Shown one piece after another: positions 18,010 to 27,195 of a stretch of 64,000 nt of DNA. How positions within the stretch are numbered: the first letter of the stretch is position 1; every line of letters starts with the position of its first letter. The translations under genes and the position numbers were made by a program. Origin of the DNA: Pseudomonas lundensis (GTDB taxonomy: Bacteria > Pseudomonadota > Gammaproteobacteria > Pseudomonadales > Pseudomonadaceae); assembly GCF_002269125.1 (NCBI RefSeq), contig NZ_NQKI01000009.1, forward strand, positions 62,001-126,000. Direction: 5' to 3'. The notes beneath the pieces were generated by a model, which ran no database searches, was not told where the DNA came from, and worked only from the letters and a program-made list of their open reading frames with translations.

Positions 18010-19311
18010 ATGGAATTCCACGACATTTTACATGGGCTCATGCGGTTCTCTGATGAGAATCTAACCTCACTACTCGCAGACCTTATAGACAGTCCAGAGA
18101 TCCACCGACTGAGAAACATGAGGCAAATGAACTTTGATGTGCCGCTCATCCAAGAATTAGGAAGGTCCCGCCGACTTCCCCATTCTATAGGCGTAACATT
18201 TTTGGCTGTTGAGCTAGCACACAAAGCCAATCTTAAATTAAGCGACACTAAAGCTCTCTTGGCAGCAGCTTTACTCCACGATGCAGCCATTCCTCCATAT
18301 GGGCACCTAGTTGAGTCCGAGCTTAAGTTCATCACGCCTGATTTCAGCCATGAAGAAAATTTGGCAAAAATCATCCGAGGCACACTGGGAAGTGGAAACT
18401 CATATCAACACATTATAAGAAAAAAAGAGCTAAAACTAACTCCTATATTACAAAAACATGGAGTCGATATTGAGTCAGTTATAAACATAGTATGCCCGAA
18501 GAAAGGTACTACCAGCCCTATTTCTGCCGATATTGATATAGACAACATTGATAACGTGCACCGCATGGCGGCGATGTTAGGTTGGGAAGGAGCAAAAGAA
18601 AACATTAAAATCATACGCAACTCTATGCGTCTAAAAGGTTTAAGCGGGCTAATTTTCACAAAGGAAGCTATTGAGCCTTTGCACAAATGGCTAGAGTTTA
18701 GAGAGCGTATTTATACAATGATAATTGCTCATCCCGAGTGCATCCCTTACAACGCACTACAAACTGACCTTGTCCGACTAGCAGTTGACCACGACATCAT
18801 AACGCCTACAGATTGGTACATGACAGAGCCGGAGTTTGAAGAAAAATTACGTGAAAAAGGAAGCGTCACTGAAGAGTTAGGCTGGCAACTCATATCAGGC
18901 TGCGAATACAAACTCGTTGACTATGTATGGTTCAAAAACTTTTCCTCTCCTAAAAAGCTTAAAAACAAGGAGATATCAGACTACATGAGTAGCAACGTAG
19001 CTGAGACAGTTAAAAACTCCGGCTACTTTGTATGGAACGAAAAAGGCTTGATCAGCAGAGCCATTAAAATCACCCTTGATGATAACAAAATCATCCATTT
19101 GGGCAAAAATTCTACCAGCTGTATGATAGCACTTGTTAAAAAGAGTCCATCTCAAGCCAAACTGACTAAAGCTCAGTCTAACAAATGGCGGCGGGCGATT
19201 ATAAAATCCTTCACCGACCTTTTTGAACCGGAAAGCTTTGACTTTGATTTCCCCGAAACATACACAGGAAGTTTTTACTCCAAGACGGACGAGCTTCAAC
19301 TTGAACATTAA
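18010..19311 (+). CDS. HD-domain phosphohydrolase, dNTPase-like
   Basis: A 433-residue protein with an HD metal-binding core. His58 in RRLPHSIG, His90-Asp91 in LLHDAAIPPYGH and a later Asp in the SADIDIDNID run form the expected H...HD...D set. The segment EIHRLRNMRQM resembles the RLRxxxQL stretch of dGTPase/SAMHD1 enzymes, so it may hydrolyse (d)NTPs. ATG at 18010 follows AAGGG; TTG at 17998 is a weaker option. Its end overlaps the start of a DNA methyltransferase frame, so the two are probably translationally coupled. AT-rich compared with the host, pointing to transfer. Confidence 0.75.
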   Translation: MEFHDILHGLMRFSDENLTSLLADLIDSPEIHRLRNMRQMNFDVPLIQELGRSRRLPHSIGVTFLAVELAHKANLKLSDTKALLAAALLHDAAIPPYGHLVESELKFITPDFSHEENLAKIIRGTLGSGNSYQHIIRKKELKLTPILQKHGVDIESVINIVCPKKGTTSPISADIDIDNIDNVHRMAAMLGWEGAKENIKIIRNSMRLKGLSGLIFTKEAIEPLHKWLEFRERIYTMIIAHPECIPYNALQTDLVRLAVDHDIITPTDWYMTEPEFEEKLREKGSVTEELGWQLISGCEYKLVDYVWFKNFSSPKKLKNKEISDYMSSNVAETVKNSGYFVWNEKGLISRAIKITLDDNKIIHLGKNSTSCMIALVKKSPSQAKLTKAQSNKWRRAIIKSFTDLFEPESFDFDFPETYTGSFYSKTDELQLEH

Positions 19312-20485
19312 TGAACAACTTGAAAGTGTTGACTGGTCATTTCCAAACCTAGGCAACTCTGGAATACACTCTTTACATTGGTACCCTGCTACCTATGTAG
19401 CAGCAATTCCAGGAACGTTAATACCTGTTTTTACAGAAAAAGGGGGGTTGGTGCTTGATCCTTTTAACGGTTCTGGAACCTCTGGCGTTGAAGCTATTCG
19501 GCTAGGCCGACACTTTATAGGAATGGATACAAACCCTGTTGCTTTACTAATGAGCCAGGCCAAACTTCATTTCCCTGATCCAAAAAGCTTACGCAAGCAC
19601 ATTGACACTATAATCAGAGATTCTGAAAAACTATTTTCCACGCAAGAAACAATTCCGCACCCACACACCGAAGAACTATCGGCGTGGTATCACATAGACA
19701 CTCTCAATACTTTAAATAGATTACTGACGGCCATCTTAAAAATCAGCAATAATGATACAAGACGCTGTCTCCTTGCGATATTTTCAGGGGTCCTAAAAAA
19801 CACCTCTTCACAAGGGCGTCACTGGGGATGGGTTTGCGACAATGTAAAACCTAAGCCTTTCGAAATAACTTTCAAGGACGCATTATCTACTTTCATAAAT
19901 GCTGCCAATGACTATATAAAAATCACTGACCAGTCCCACAAACTGGTACAAGTTCACTCTGAGAACGAGACTAGGAAACAAACTAGATCTAGATACAGAC
20001 TGATTCACGGCGATTGCGTCACCAACATGCAACAACTTCCTGATGAGCACATAGATTTTATTGTAACCTCTCCGCCCTATTACGGGGTTGCGGACTATGT
20101 AAAATCGCAAAGACTTAGTTATTTGTGGTTTGATAAAGACGAGCTAGCACCAGAGCAACTCGGATATAGAGACTTTGAGAAACTACGTTCTCACGAGTCA
20201 GGGGCCAGATCAAATCGAACCAGAAAAAATAGTCACGAATTATACATGGCCTTTATCTGCTCATTCTTTACGCAATGCCATCGCGTACTAAAGAAAGGCT
20301 CATCGATGGCTCTCGTCGTGGGTGAATCCGGAGCTAGAGCATCCACAACTAACGAGCTCATCCTTGCAGCCGAAGCAGAAGGATTCCACTTAAGCCTACG
20401 AAGAGAAAGAGATATAAAATCGAGCCGACGCCGGCTAATGGCCAGTGTTAAATGCGAAGACATTTTGATTTTTATAAAAAAATAA
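19301..20485 (+). CDS. DNA methyltransferase with TSPPY motif (N4-cytosine/N6-adenine class)
   Basis: About 394 residues. The S-adenosylmethionine motif LDPFNGSGT lies near residue 52 and the catalytic motif TSPPYYG near residue 256, an order different from most N4C enzymes. TSPPY points to N4-cytosine methylation, though N6-adenine cannot be excluded. The start is uncertain: TTG at 19301 places the protein at the conserved ESVDWSF opening and overlaps the HD gene by 11 bases; the frame is open back to 19223. No restriction nuclease gene is adjacent, so it is either a solitary protector enzyme or partner of the HD protein. Confidence 0.8.
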   Translation: MNINEQLESVDWSFPNLGNSGIHSLHWYPATYVAAIPGTLIPVFTEKGGLVLDPFNGSGTSGVEAIRLGRHFIGMDTNPVALLMSQAKLHFPDPKSLRKHIDTIIRDSEKLFSTQETIPHPHTEELSAWYHIDTLNTLNRLLTAILKISNNDTRRCLLAIFSGVLKNTSSQGRHWGWVCDNVKPKPFEITFKDALSTFINAANDYIKITDQSHKLVQVHSENETRKQTRSRYRLIHGDCVTNMQQLPDEHIDFIVTSPPYYGVADYVKSQRLSYLWFDKDELAPEQLGYRDFEKLRSHESGARSNRTRKNSHELYMAFICSFFTQCHRVLKKGSSMALVVGESGARASTTNELILAAEAEGFHLSLRRERDIKSSRRRLMASVKCEDILIFIKK

Positions 20486-20504
20486 TTTTCCCATGGAGTG
20501 GAGA

Positions 20505-21242
20505 ATGAGTGATCGCGACTTTGAAATGATTGAGCCTGATGTTCTCAAGGTAAAAGGGAACTACAAAGGTCCGGAGGAGACAGAGTTTCGAGGAAGAACC
20601 TATTATCGATTCATGGATTTTTTTTATACCTACACCCCCTATCTCGACGAACTAAACCCTGACGACGTCAGCCACTTATGTCGAGCGCGAGCAAGCTTCC
20701 CCGACCTAATTAGCCAGACTAATGTAGATGTGCGCGAACTATTCAGGCAAGTTGCAAAAGAGCTCGAACCTAAAACGTTTCTAGAAATCGGAGCTGGGCC
20801 CAATCCTATTTTTTATGACCAGCCTGAAAATAGTACTGGATATGTAATATCAGATGCTGATCCAGAAGTAATCAAAAAACTTTGCAACAACAAAAACAAC
20901 TGCCATATTTTTTCAAACAGCCAATACACACTCCCCTTCGGCGATGACCACTTCGAGTTAGTAATGGCAGTTTTCGTGTTGCACTTCCCATTCTACCCTA
21001 ATCAACTAACTGAGCTCTATCGCACAATGAGCCCGCTGGGCGCAATGGTTGCGAACGTCTATCGAAGGACGGTTGAGGCAAGAAGAAAACTTTCTGAAGA
21101 TATAGAAAAAGCCGGCTTTAACATTCAAAAAGTCCATGACACCAAAAATCTTTGCAGAGACCACGAATACTGGATACTTGGGAAAAACCTAACTCATATA
21201 TACAACTGTGCCAAAACGCTAGAGCGAATCAGCACAAATTAA
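20505..21242 (+). CDS. Class I SAM-dependent methyltransferase
   Basis: A 245-residue protein with a Rossmann methyltransferase core. Motif I is FLEIGAGPNP near residue 88, the acidic end of strand 2 is ISDADPE, and the motif IV region is FELVMAVFVLHFP. The absence of a DNA methylase catalytic motif suggests a small-molecule or protein substrate. ATG at 20505 follows GGAG by 6 bases; ATG at 20493 is possible. It follows the DNA methyltransferase by 19 bases, so probably the third gene of the same operon. Confidence 0.75.
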   Translation: MSDRDFEMIEPDVLKVKGNYKGPEETEFRGRTYYRFMDFFYTYTPYLDELNPDDVSHLCRARASFPDLISQTNVDVRELFRQVAKELEPKTFLEIGAGPNPIFYDQPENSTGYVISDADPEVIKKLCNNKNNCHIFSNSQYTLPFGDDHFELVMAVFVLHFPFYPNQLTELYRTMSPLGAMVANVYRRTVEARRKLSEDIEKAGFNIQKVHDTKNLCRDHEYWILGKNLTHIYNCAKTLERISTN

Positions 21243-21249
21243 CCGGCAC

Positions 21250-21279
21250 ATCAAGCTATCCAATCCTGGATAGCTTGAT
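21250..21279. terminator. Perfect 12-bp hairpin between convergent genes
   Basis: ATCAAGCTATCC and GGATAGCTTGAT flank a six-base loop. It lies at the meeting point of the plus-strand methyltransferase operon and the minus-strand kinase gene, inside the last codons of the latter. No T run, so a bidirectional terminator or RNA-stabilising hairpin is likely rather than certain. Confidence 0.5.
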
Positions 21280-21805
21280 CGACCTCTAACTGTAGTTGCT
21301 CTACACTGCCGTCGTTGTATATGACCCGATCGGCCTTGAGCAAAAGCTGAGGCACCTCTGCCTCACTCCTCGCATACTTCATTTCATCAAACTTATTTCG
21401 AGTTAGATTCTTATCTTTAAATTGATCAGAATCTCGGACAGAGCGCTCGAAGCGATTTCCAGCAGAAGCGTCCACGCCTAACAACCTGAATCCAGGCACC
21501 TCAGAATAACGCACCAACTCTTCTGGATATCTAATACCATCTACAACAATTCTACCACGATGCAGGTTTTCCACTCTATATCTTGCGATCAGATCATTCC
21601 CAAAAATGCCAAAAATTGAATTCCCCAGCGTTCCAAGATTATCTCTAGTCTGGTCCAATCCAATATCAGCTAGTACTTTCCTCAATACATCCGAATTGGA
21701 GGCTTGCGTATAGCCATACCGCTCGACAAGGTATTTAGTGACTGTAGACTTCCCGGCCCTTATTGGGCCAATCAAACCTATTATTTCAGGAAACTCGGAG
21801 GCCAT
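21251..21805 (-). CDS. P-loop kinase, deoxynucleotide-kinase-like
   Basis: A 184-residue P-loop protein. The Walker A motif is GPIRAGKST at residues 13-21, and VVDGIRYPEE resembles the DGIR signature of phage (deoxy)nucleotide monophosphate and dephospho-CoA-type kinases. The frame opens to 21862, but ATG at 21805 gives the standard beginning just before the P-loop. It overlaps the end of the upstream membrane gene by 25 bases, so they are co-transcribed leftward, convergent with the methyltransferase operon. Substrate unknown; a nucleotide is the best guess. Confidence 0.7.
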   Translation of the reverse strand: MASEFPEIIGLIGPIRAGKSTVTKYLVERYGYTQASNSDVLRKVLADIGLDQTRDNLGTLGNSIFGIFGNDLIARYRVENLHRGRIVVDGIRYPEELVRYSEVPGFRLLGVDASAGNRFERSVRDSDQFKDKNLTRNKFDEMKYARSEAEVPQLLLKADRVIYNDGSVEQLQLEVDQAIQDWIA

Positions 21806-22659
21806 ATCAACACCATCACTATATATATATAAACTGCGACTAGCACTACCATACCTATACACGCTTTAACGCTTGGAGGCGTTTTTCGCATCGTATTATC
21901 TCTGGTCGCCTCCGCTGGAATCCAGTTAGTTGTGTAAAACTCTAGCTGCTTACCAAGAACAAAAAACAACAAAATTGACAACAGAGCTATGTCTCCCAGA
22001 ACAGACTCATAAGGAGTCGCTTCGGAAGCCGAAACACCACTAATCAACCAAGCGCCGAGAATACAAATAAAAGATATCGAGCAGTATGCTACAAGCCCCG
22101 TCAGATATGATAACATATTAGATGGCACTGCAACTCCTTGCTCGATTCTCGGACTAGTTACAACGTCAACGATAAAATCCCAAACAAAATAGACTGAGAA
22201 CACCCACATCAACTGAAGGGCTTCCGGCCTTGCCGACGTAATCCCAACATAGGCAGATATCGTCTTTTTACTGGTATATTCTTGAAAGTTCTGCTCAACC
22301 GTTTTGACGATCGCAAAATAAAGAACAACCAAAAACACTTCAACAAGCAATATAACAAACTCTTTTGAAAAAATAGAAGATATATCCTTTTTCAGTCCTC
22401 CCGCTTGAGACTTAGACCACATAACCCAACTCATTGAAACTAACAGAAGAGCTAGCAGGGAGTGCGAAAGCGTTGCAAATAGTGCACCTCTCTCAGCAAG
22501 CAAGTTATAAAACATTTTTGTCGGACTTGAAGCCGAGTCCCAACCGCCTGTAACCACAAACAATAGTTCAGATATTTGTTGAGCCACAGTTGCCGCCACA
22601 AGCGCAAACAACATAGCTATAAATGTCCGTCTCAATTCAATTTGAGTTGTAGTGCTCAC
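21781..22659 (-). CDS. Multi-pass membrane protein, unknown function
   Basis: A 292-residue protein with about seven hydrophobic segments (near residues 12-35, 62-82, 100-120, 145-168, 180-205, 215-240 and 265-285). GTG start at 22659 has GGGAG six bases upstream. I recognise no family. It is coupled by overlap to the nucleotide-kinase-like gene, so the two may form a functional unit in which the membrane protein is sensor or effector. AT-rich, with hallmarks of transferred cargo. Confidence 0.6.
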   Translation of the reverse strand: MSTTTQIELRRTFIAMLFALVAATVAQQISELLFVVTGGWDSASSPTKMFYNLLAERGALFATLSHSLLALLLVSMSWVMWSKSQAGGLKKDISSIFSKEFVILLVEVFLVVLYFAIVKTVEQNFQEYTSKKTISAYVGITSARPEALQLMWVFSVYFVWDFIVDVVTSPRIEQGVAVPSNMLSYLTGLVAYCSISFICILGAWLISGVSASEATPYESVLGDIALLSILLFFVLGKQLEFYTTNWIPAEATRDNTMRKTPPSVKACIGMVVLVAVYIYIVMVLIWPPSFLK

Positions 22660-22948
22660 AGCTACTCCCTAGCATTGATAGTTATTTAAAAAATCATCGT
22701 TCTATAAGGGAGATCCCTCCGAATCAAAACGACACCCACTACCTTAATATAGTACTACCACCACCTGTTGCGCTCCAGCAGAATTCTAAAGAAGCGCGCT
22801 CAGAAAACGCCTCATCTGTAAACGCGCCCGCAAGTGTCCAAAGCTTATTGGCACTACCAATGAGACGAATTCAGATATCTCGCCCCTCAAACAGAATAAA
22901 GAAAAGCCATTTCTAGATCCAGGTTTAGCGGTTAAGAGAAAACCATTT

Positions 22949-23764
22949 TCAAGCAACGTCCACGTGAGTTGAAAATAGCCCACTATAGATACCAGGCTCC
23001 CAATTCATAACAATCAACTCCCCCGTAACCTCAGCCTTCCCCTGCCGCTGATTCGTGGTCGTATACCGGATCTCGGTCGTCTCAAAATGAAACCCTTCAA
23101 ACACCCGCCGAATGTCCGGGTGGTCGTTAATACTGACCATCACCTTGCCTTTGCAGCACCGCATAAAGTCAGCCATGCGTTCGTAGTTTTCAAACGGGAA
23201 GTCCACGCCGTAGCCAGCGGTCTGCCAGTAAGGTGGATCCATGTAGTGGAAGGTGTGTGGCCGGTCGTAGCGCTCGGCGCACTCAAGCCAGGGCAGGTTT
23301 TCGACGTAGGTACCGGACAAACGCTGCCAGGCTGCAGACAAGTTTTCTTCAATGCGCAGCAGGTTGATTGCTGGAGCTGTCGTTGCGGTACCGAAGCTTT
23401 GACCTGAGACCTTGCCACCGAAGGCATGGTGCTGCAGGTAGAAGAAACGAGCGGCGCGCTGGATGTCGGTCAGGGTTTCGGGGCGGGTCATTTTTTGCCA
23501 CTCGAATATCTGCCGTGAGCTGAGTGCCCATTTGAATTGACGCACGAATTCTTCCAGATGGTTCTGCACCACGCGGTACAGGGTGACCAGGTCGCCGTTG
23601 ATGTCGTTGAGCACTTCGACTGGAGCAGGCTGCGGGCGCAGGAAGTACAGCGCCCCGCCGCCGGCGAAGACTTCGACGTAGCATTCGTGGGGTGGGAACA
23701 AGGGGATAAGGCGGTCGGCCAGGCGGCGTTTGCCGCCCATCCAAGGAATGATGGGTGAGGACAT
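22949..23764 (-). CDS. dam: DNA adenine methylase (D12 class), prophage 1 copy
   Basis: A 271-residue N6-adenine methyltransferase of the Dam/D12 class. The opening PIIPWMGGKRRLADRLIPL, the SAM motif FAGGGAL and the catalytic DPPY are all present. It is a close paralogue of the gene at 61831-62625; the last 15 or so residues differ (GIYSGLFSTHVDVA here), indicating a recombination junction near 22990. ATG at 23764 is preferred; a TTG at 23773 is possible. In phages such enzymes protect DNA from host restriction or mark packaging sites. GATC specificity is likely but not proven. Confidence 0.88.
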   Translation of the reverse strand: MSSPIIPWMGGKRRLADRLIPLFPPHECYVEVFAGGGALYFLRPQPAPVEVLNDINGDLVTLYRVVQNHLEEFVRQFKWALSSRQIFEWQKMTRPETLTDIQRAARFFYLQHHAFGGKVSGQSFGTATTAPAINLLRIEENLSAAWQRLSGTYVENLPWLECAERYDRPHTFHYMDPPYWQTAGYGVDFPFENYERMADFMRCCKGKVMVSINDHPDIRRVFEGFHFETTEIRYTTTNQRQGKAEVTGELIVMNWEPGIYSGLFSTHVDVA

Positions 23765-23914
23765 TGTTTGCAAGACCTTTACTGTATGGATAGACAGGTG
23801 CTAGGCTCGCTCCGCTTTGTGCACAGAGCAGGAGCCTTGACTGGGCTTGCAGGACTACTCTGCGGGTTTGGTGGCCGGGCTGGATGTTGACGCATCCAGC
23901 TTCGGCCGCTCCTT

Positions 23915-24442
23915 TTATTTCGTGTGTGAGACTTCTTTGGCGTAGGCCTGACAGGCTTGCAGCGCGATCAGTCCTTGGTCGCCGTCGCCGGTGATTCCGA
24001 TAATTCGTTGAGCATGCGCTCGGTCAAGTTGGGCTCTCGCGGTTCCATGAACCACGCCGCCGGGGCCGGTGGTGGCTTGCATTCCGTTACTACCATTTGT
24101 GGCGGTGGTGTCGAGTAGGAATGACAACCGCAGGTCAGCAGTAGCAAGCCGATCACGCAGGCGGGTTTGATTTGTTTTGGCATCAGTCAGAGCTCGGTAG
24201 TGGGCTTGGTCACTGGCAGCCAGCCATTGCTCCAGGGCGAGGCGCTTGCCCTGCTCCGCGATGATTAGCGCTGAGTTGGCATTAGCCAGATGGGTCAGGG
24301 TTGTTTGATGGGAGGTTTCTTGTTTGGCCAGTTGCTGGCCGTAGGCGTTGGCCTGCCACGCCCATGCAGCCCATGCACTGCCCCCCATGAGGCCAAGCAT
24401 TAGCAGCAATACCCCTCCCCACTTCACCGCATCGAGCTTCAC
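23915..24442 (-). CDS. Phage i-spanin Rz-like lysis protein
   Basis: A 175-residue protein with one N-terminal membrane anchor (about residues 9-30) and a long alpha-helical periplasmic part rich in Gln, Lys and Glu, the layout of inner-membrane spanins (DUF2514/Rz-like). It overlaps the endolysin gene by four bases, and a lipoprotein o-spanin gene lies inside it in another frame. It would join inner and outer membranes and fuse them at lysis. Confidence 0.8.
   Translation of the reverse strand: MKLDAVKWGGVLLLMLGLMGGSAWAAWAWQANAYGQQLAKQETSHQTTLTHLANANSALIIAEQGKRLALEQWLAASDQAHYRALTDAKTNQTRLRDRLATADLRLSFLLDTTATNGSNGMQATTGPGGVVHGTARAQLDRAHAQRIIGITGDGDQGLIALQACQAYAKEVSHTK
23968..24183 (-). CDS. 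Phage o-spanin Rz1-like lipoprotein, nested in Rz
   Basis: A 71-residue outer-membrane lipoprotein fully inside the Rz gene in a different frame. The signal ends at the lipobox LLTCGC, giving a lipidated Cys, followed by a proline-rich stretch (STPPPQ, CKPPPAPA) typical of Rz1. Nested Rz/Rz1 pairs are well known from lambda. Confidence 0.8.
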   Translation of the reverse strand: MPKQIKPACVIGLLLLTCGCHSYSTPPPQMVVTECKPPPAPAAWFMEPREPNLTERMLNELSESPATATKD

Positions 24443-24984
24443 GCCAACACCTTGAGGGCGCGGGCATACAGCGCTTGACGATCAGCTGCGCCGTTTTGGC
24501 CGCCGTTGATGCGGCGGGTGATGGTGTCGAATTGGTCCGCGTCGGCCAAGGTGTTGAGCCCCCTGCTCGCCCAAAACCAAGCCGCTGACATGCACGCGTG
24601 CTGAGGCTTTTCCAGCAGCTCGGGTTGGTTGATCAGGTCTAGGGCCAACGCTTCGCCGCACATCATGTAGTTGGCCCGGCCGGTGATCTGGATCAGGCCA
24701 CGGCCTCGATACTTTTGACCGTCGCCGTCCGCTTCGGGGGTGTTGCCCAAGCGCTTGGCCAGTGAGCCGGTATCGTATTTGCTCAGGTATTGGTCATTGC
24801 CCAGTTCTCGGACGTAGCGGAACTGGCCAGACTCGTGGCCGATCTGGGCGATAAAGGCGGCGATGCGTTTCGTGCCGACGATCTGGAAGCGGAACATCGC
24901 GGTGTTTAGCACAGGAACAAAAACGCCGGCTGTTTGGCCGGCGTTGGGGAGGATCTGCTGGAGTTGTTGCTGGGTGATCGACAT
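24439..24984 (-). CDS. Endolysin, glycoside hydrolase family 19
   Basis: A 181-residue chitinase-like lysozyme that would cleave the peptidoglycan sugar backbone. Family signatures are FIAQIGHESGQF with the catalytic Glu and YRGRGLIQITGRANY. It has no signal peptide, so it needs a holin; one is encoded far upstream at 45.3-45.6 kb rather than next door. It is followed with a 4-base overlap by the spanin pair. Confidence 0.92.
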   Translation of the reverse strand: MSITQQQLQQILPNAGQTAGVFVPVLNTAMFRFQIVGTKRIAAFIAQIGHESGQFRYVRELGNDQYLSKYDTGSLAKRLGNTPEADGDGQKYRGRGLIQITGRANYMMCGEALALDLINQPELLEKPQHACMSAAWFWASRGLNTLADADQFDTITRRINGGQNGAADRQALYARALKVLA

Positions 24985-25032
24985 AGGCTTGCCTTAAGGA
25001 TAAAGCCCGCTCATGGCCGGCTGGGTGTGGGT

Positions 25033-26079
25033 TTACTCTGCTTTTAGTGATACGACTTTGAGGGGTGCTTTGGGCTTCTTGCCTTTGGCCTTCGCTTTGC
25101 CCTTTTTGCCGCCGTTGCATTCGACGGTGGTGCTCCAGCCGCTTTGGGTAAAGACCTGCTCCACCGAGTCCACCAGGTATTCGCCATCAAGCCCGGACTT
25201 GAAGCCTTGGGCGTTGATCGTTCGTTCGGCAAACAGATCGGTGCGGCCGGGCATTTCCAGACGTACCGCAGCGGTCGAACGATTGAAGGCAGCGAGGCGG
25301 GCCTTTGCCGCTTGTTCGGCAGCTGACTTGTTCGGATAGATGTGGCGGTCGGTATGCACGGGCGGCAGGCCATCCGGGGATTCTTCGTTGTCCAGGGTGA
25401 CAACCTTCAACTGGCCGGTCTTTTTGTCTTGATGCTGTGTCCTGACGGCTTTGTGGGTGCTGCGATCATTGAGGCGAAATTGCCAGCGGCTGACGTCGCT
25501 GCGTGTGAGGGTGATGGTGCCCAGCGCCGTGCCGCTCGCGCTTTGACCGGCCTGTCTCGGCATCACCAGCAGTTTGCCGTCCGCCACCTTGGCGGTGCAG
25601 TCAAACTGCTTTGACAAACGTGTCATGAAGTTAAAATCTGACTCGTTAAGCTGGTCAGCCCGGGGCACCACGGTGGTCACTGAACACACAGGCGACCAGC
25701 CATTACGTGCGGCTACGTCATTGACGATGCTGGCCAGACTCACACTTTCCCAGCTGCCGCTGCGGGTGGTCTTGCCACTGCCGCGCATGTCGCTGGCTTT
25801 ACCACGGATCACCAGCGTATCGGGTGGGCCTGACAGTTCAACCTCGTCCACGGTGTAGCGCCCGAGGCGGGTTAAAGCGCTGCCGTCGTAGCCCAGGAAG
25901 ACTTCAATGCTTGCCCCGCGACTGGGCAGCGTCACGGCGCTGTCACGGTCATCGATCCGCAGCTCAAAGTCGTCTGACTCCATGCCGGGCTTGTCGGTGG
26001 TGCGCAGCAACAGCAGGCGGTCATTTATCAAGGCGGTAATGTCGGCACCGTCAGCAACAATTCGAAAGGTCGGGGTCAT
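25033..26079 (-). CDS. D: Phage late control / tail hub protein, P2 gpD family
   Basis: A 348-residue tail protein of the P2 gpD (VgrG-like hub) family. It starts PTFRIVADGADITALI and contains the usual LTRLGRYTVDEVELSGPPDT hub segment and a basic Lys-rich C-terminus. ATG at 26079 is preferred over the TTG at 26097. It is the last structural gene of the leftward tail operon, followed by lysis genes, as in many Pseudomonas prophages. Confidence 0.9.
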   Translation of the reverse strand: MTPTFRIVADGADITALINDRLLLLRTTDKPGMESDDFELRIDDRDSAVTLPSRGASIEVFLGYDGSALTRLGRYTVDEVELSGPPDTLVIRGKASDMRGSGKTTRSGSWESVSLASIVNDVAARNGWSPVCSVTTVVPRADQLNESDFNFMTRLSKQFDCTAKVADGKLLVMPRQAGQSASGTALGTITLTRSDVSRWQFRLNDRSTHKAVRTQHQDKKTGQLKVVTLDNEESPDGLPPVHTDRHIYPNKSAAEQAAKARLAAFNRSTAAVRLEMPGRTDLFAERTINAQGFKSGLDGEYLVDSVEQVFTQSGWSTTVECNGGKKGKAKAKGKKPKAPLKVVSLKAE

Positions 26080-26102
26080 GAGGTGAAATCCAGACAAAAG
26101 AA

Positions 26103-26122
26103 AGCCCGCGCGATGGCGGGCT
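26103..26122 (-). terminator. Intra-operon hairpin before gpD
   Basis: AGCCCGC and GCGGGCT pair around a six-base loop between gpX and gpD. No strong T run, so attenuation or processing is more likely than full termination. Confidence 0.4.
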
Positions 26123-26155
26123 AAGTGGTTGAGCGTTACGCGTAACGAAACGCTG

Positions 26156-26362
26156 TTAACTCCAGAGCATCACCACCTCATCACTCGGTACCGGCAAACC
26201 CGGCAGGTGAATAATCACCCCCGCCCGAAAGGGCTGCGCCTCATCGGCCAGCCCTTGGTTGGCATCGAGTACAGCTTCAACGGTGCCGTTGAGGTGGCCG
26301 TAGTAGTTTTGGCAAAGGATGTCGAGAACGTCACCACTAGCTGTTCTGCAGGTCGTCGCCAT
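26156..26362 (-). CDS. X: Phage tail protein X
   Basis: A 68-residue LysM-like protein, P2 gpX family, with the typical sequence TASGDVLDILCQNYYG and VLDANQGLA. ATG at 26362 overlaps the end of gpU by 26 bases. It functions in tail completion. Confidence 0.88.
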   Translation of the reverse strand: MATTCRTASGDVLDILCQNYYGHLNGTVEAVLDANQGLADEAQPFRAGVIIHLPGLPVPSDEVVMLWS

Positions 26363-27182
26363 AGCGCACAAACTCCAAGGTAAAGCCCTGCTTACGCGGG
26401 ATGCCGCCTTGCAGCAGCGCGCTTTGTTCTTCTTCGATGTTCTTTAAACACCAGTTGCCCAGTACGTCGCCGTAGCCCGTGGTCAGGCCCAGCGGTTGCA
26501 GTTGGGCGCCGATGCTGCGCAGGGTGTCGAGTTGTTTGATGCCGCCTTTGAACCCTCCAAAGATCGAGCCGCTGAGGGTGATGCGTTCTTCGCCCATGCC
26601 GACTGCCTGTTGAGCCGGTCGGCGGCTGAGGCGTTCTTGCGAGGCCCAGCGGTATTCGCTGGAGCGTTTGAGTTCGTCAAACGCGGCGGTTTCCAGGTTG
26701 AAGTAGAACGGGGTTGACCCCGCTTTGAGCGATTGCATGATCAGCAGGTGCGGGAACGGTTTGACCGCTTCGGCGGCTGGGGTGGCATCTGCACCGAAGG
26801 CGCCGGTCGGGATGATGTTGGCCAGCGAGGGGCTGACATTGCCGGCAATTTTGTTGAGGGCTGTTGCGGCTTTGCCGGTCTGTTCCTTAAGGACGCCTAG
26901 GCGTTCATCAATTTGCGAGGCTGCCCGGGTGGCTTTGTTGTAGGTGGCCACCACGGCTCCGGCTTTGGCTTGGGCGGCGCTGACTCCGCGCATCAGCCGT
27001 TGAACCTTGGCCCCAACTGCCGGGCCGATAAAGGGCAAGTCGTCCAGTTCGGAGGCGGCGCCGGTGATTTCGTTGATGGCGCCATTCACCGGACCGAGCA
27101 TGCCGTCGAGGCTGCGCCGCCCGGTTTCGCCGGCGGCCGTCAGGTATTTCAAGCCTGCCAGCAGCTGTTCCATATAGGCCAT
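26337..27182 (-). CDS. U: Phage tail protein, gpU family, with long N-terminal region
   Basis: A 281-residue protein whose C-terminal half is P2 gpU-like: HLLIMQSLKAGSTPFYFN near residue 145, and GFTLEFVRYGDDLQ at the end. The first 140 residues form a helical extension not present in P2 gpU. ATG at 27182 has AAGGAG five bases upstream. It acts in tail assembly. Confidence 0.85.
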   Translation of the reverse strand: MAYMEQLLAGLKYLTAAGETGRRSLDGMLGPVNGAINEITGAASELDDLPFIGPAVGAKVQRLMRGVSAAQAKAGAVVATYNKATRAASQIDERLGVLKEQTGKAATALNKIAGNVSPSLANIIPTGAFGADATPAAEAVKPFPHLLIMQSLKAGSTPFYFNLETAAFDELKRSSEYRWASQERLSRRPAQQAVGMGEERITLSGSIFGGFKGGIKQLDTLRSIGAQLQPLGLTTGYGDVLGNWCLKNIEEEQSALLQGGIPRKQGFTLEFVRYGDDLQNS

Positions 27183-27195
27183 GTCGTCTCCTTAT

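Noticed and set aside
22786..22983. 65-codon minus frame downstream of dam 1
   Set aside because: Overlaps the altered dam 3' end and looks like a chance frame at a recombination junction.
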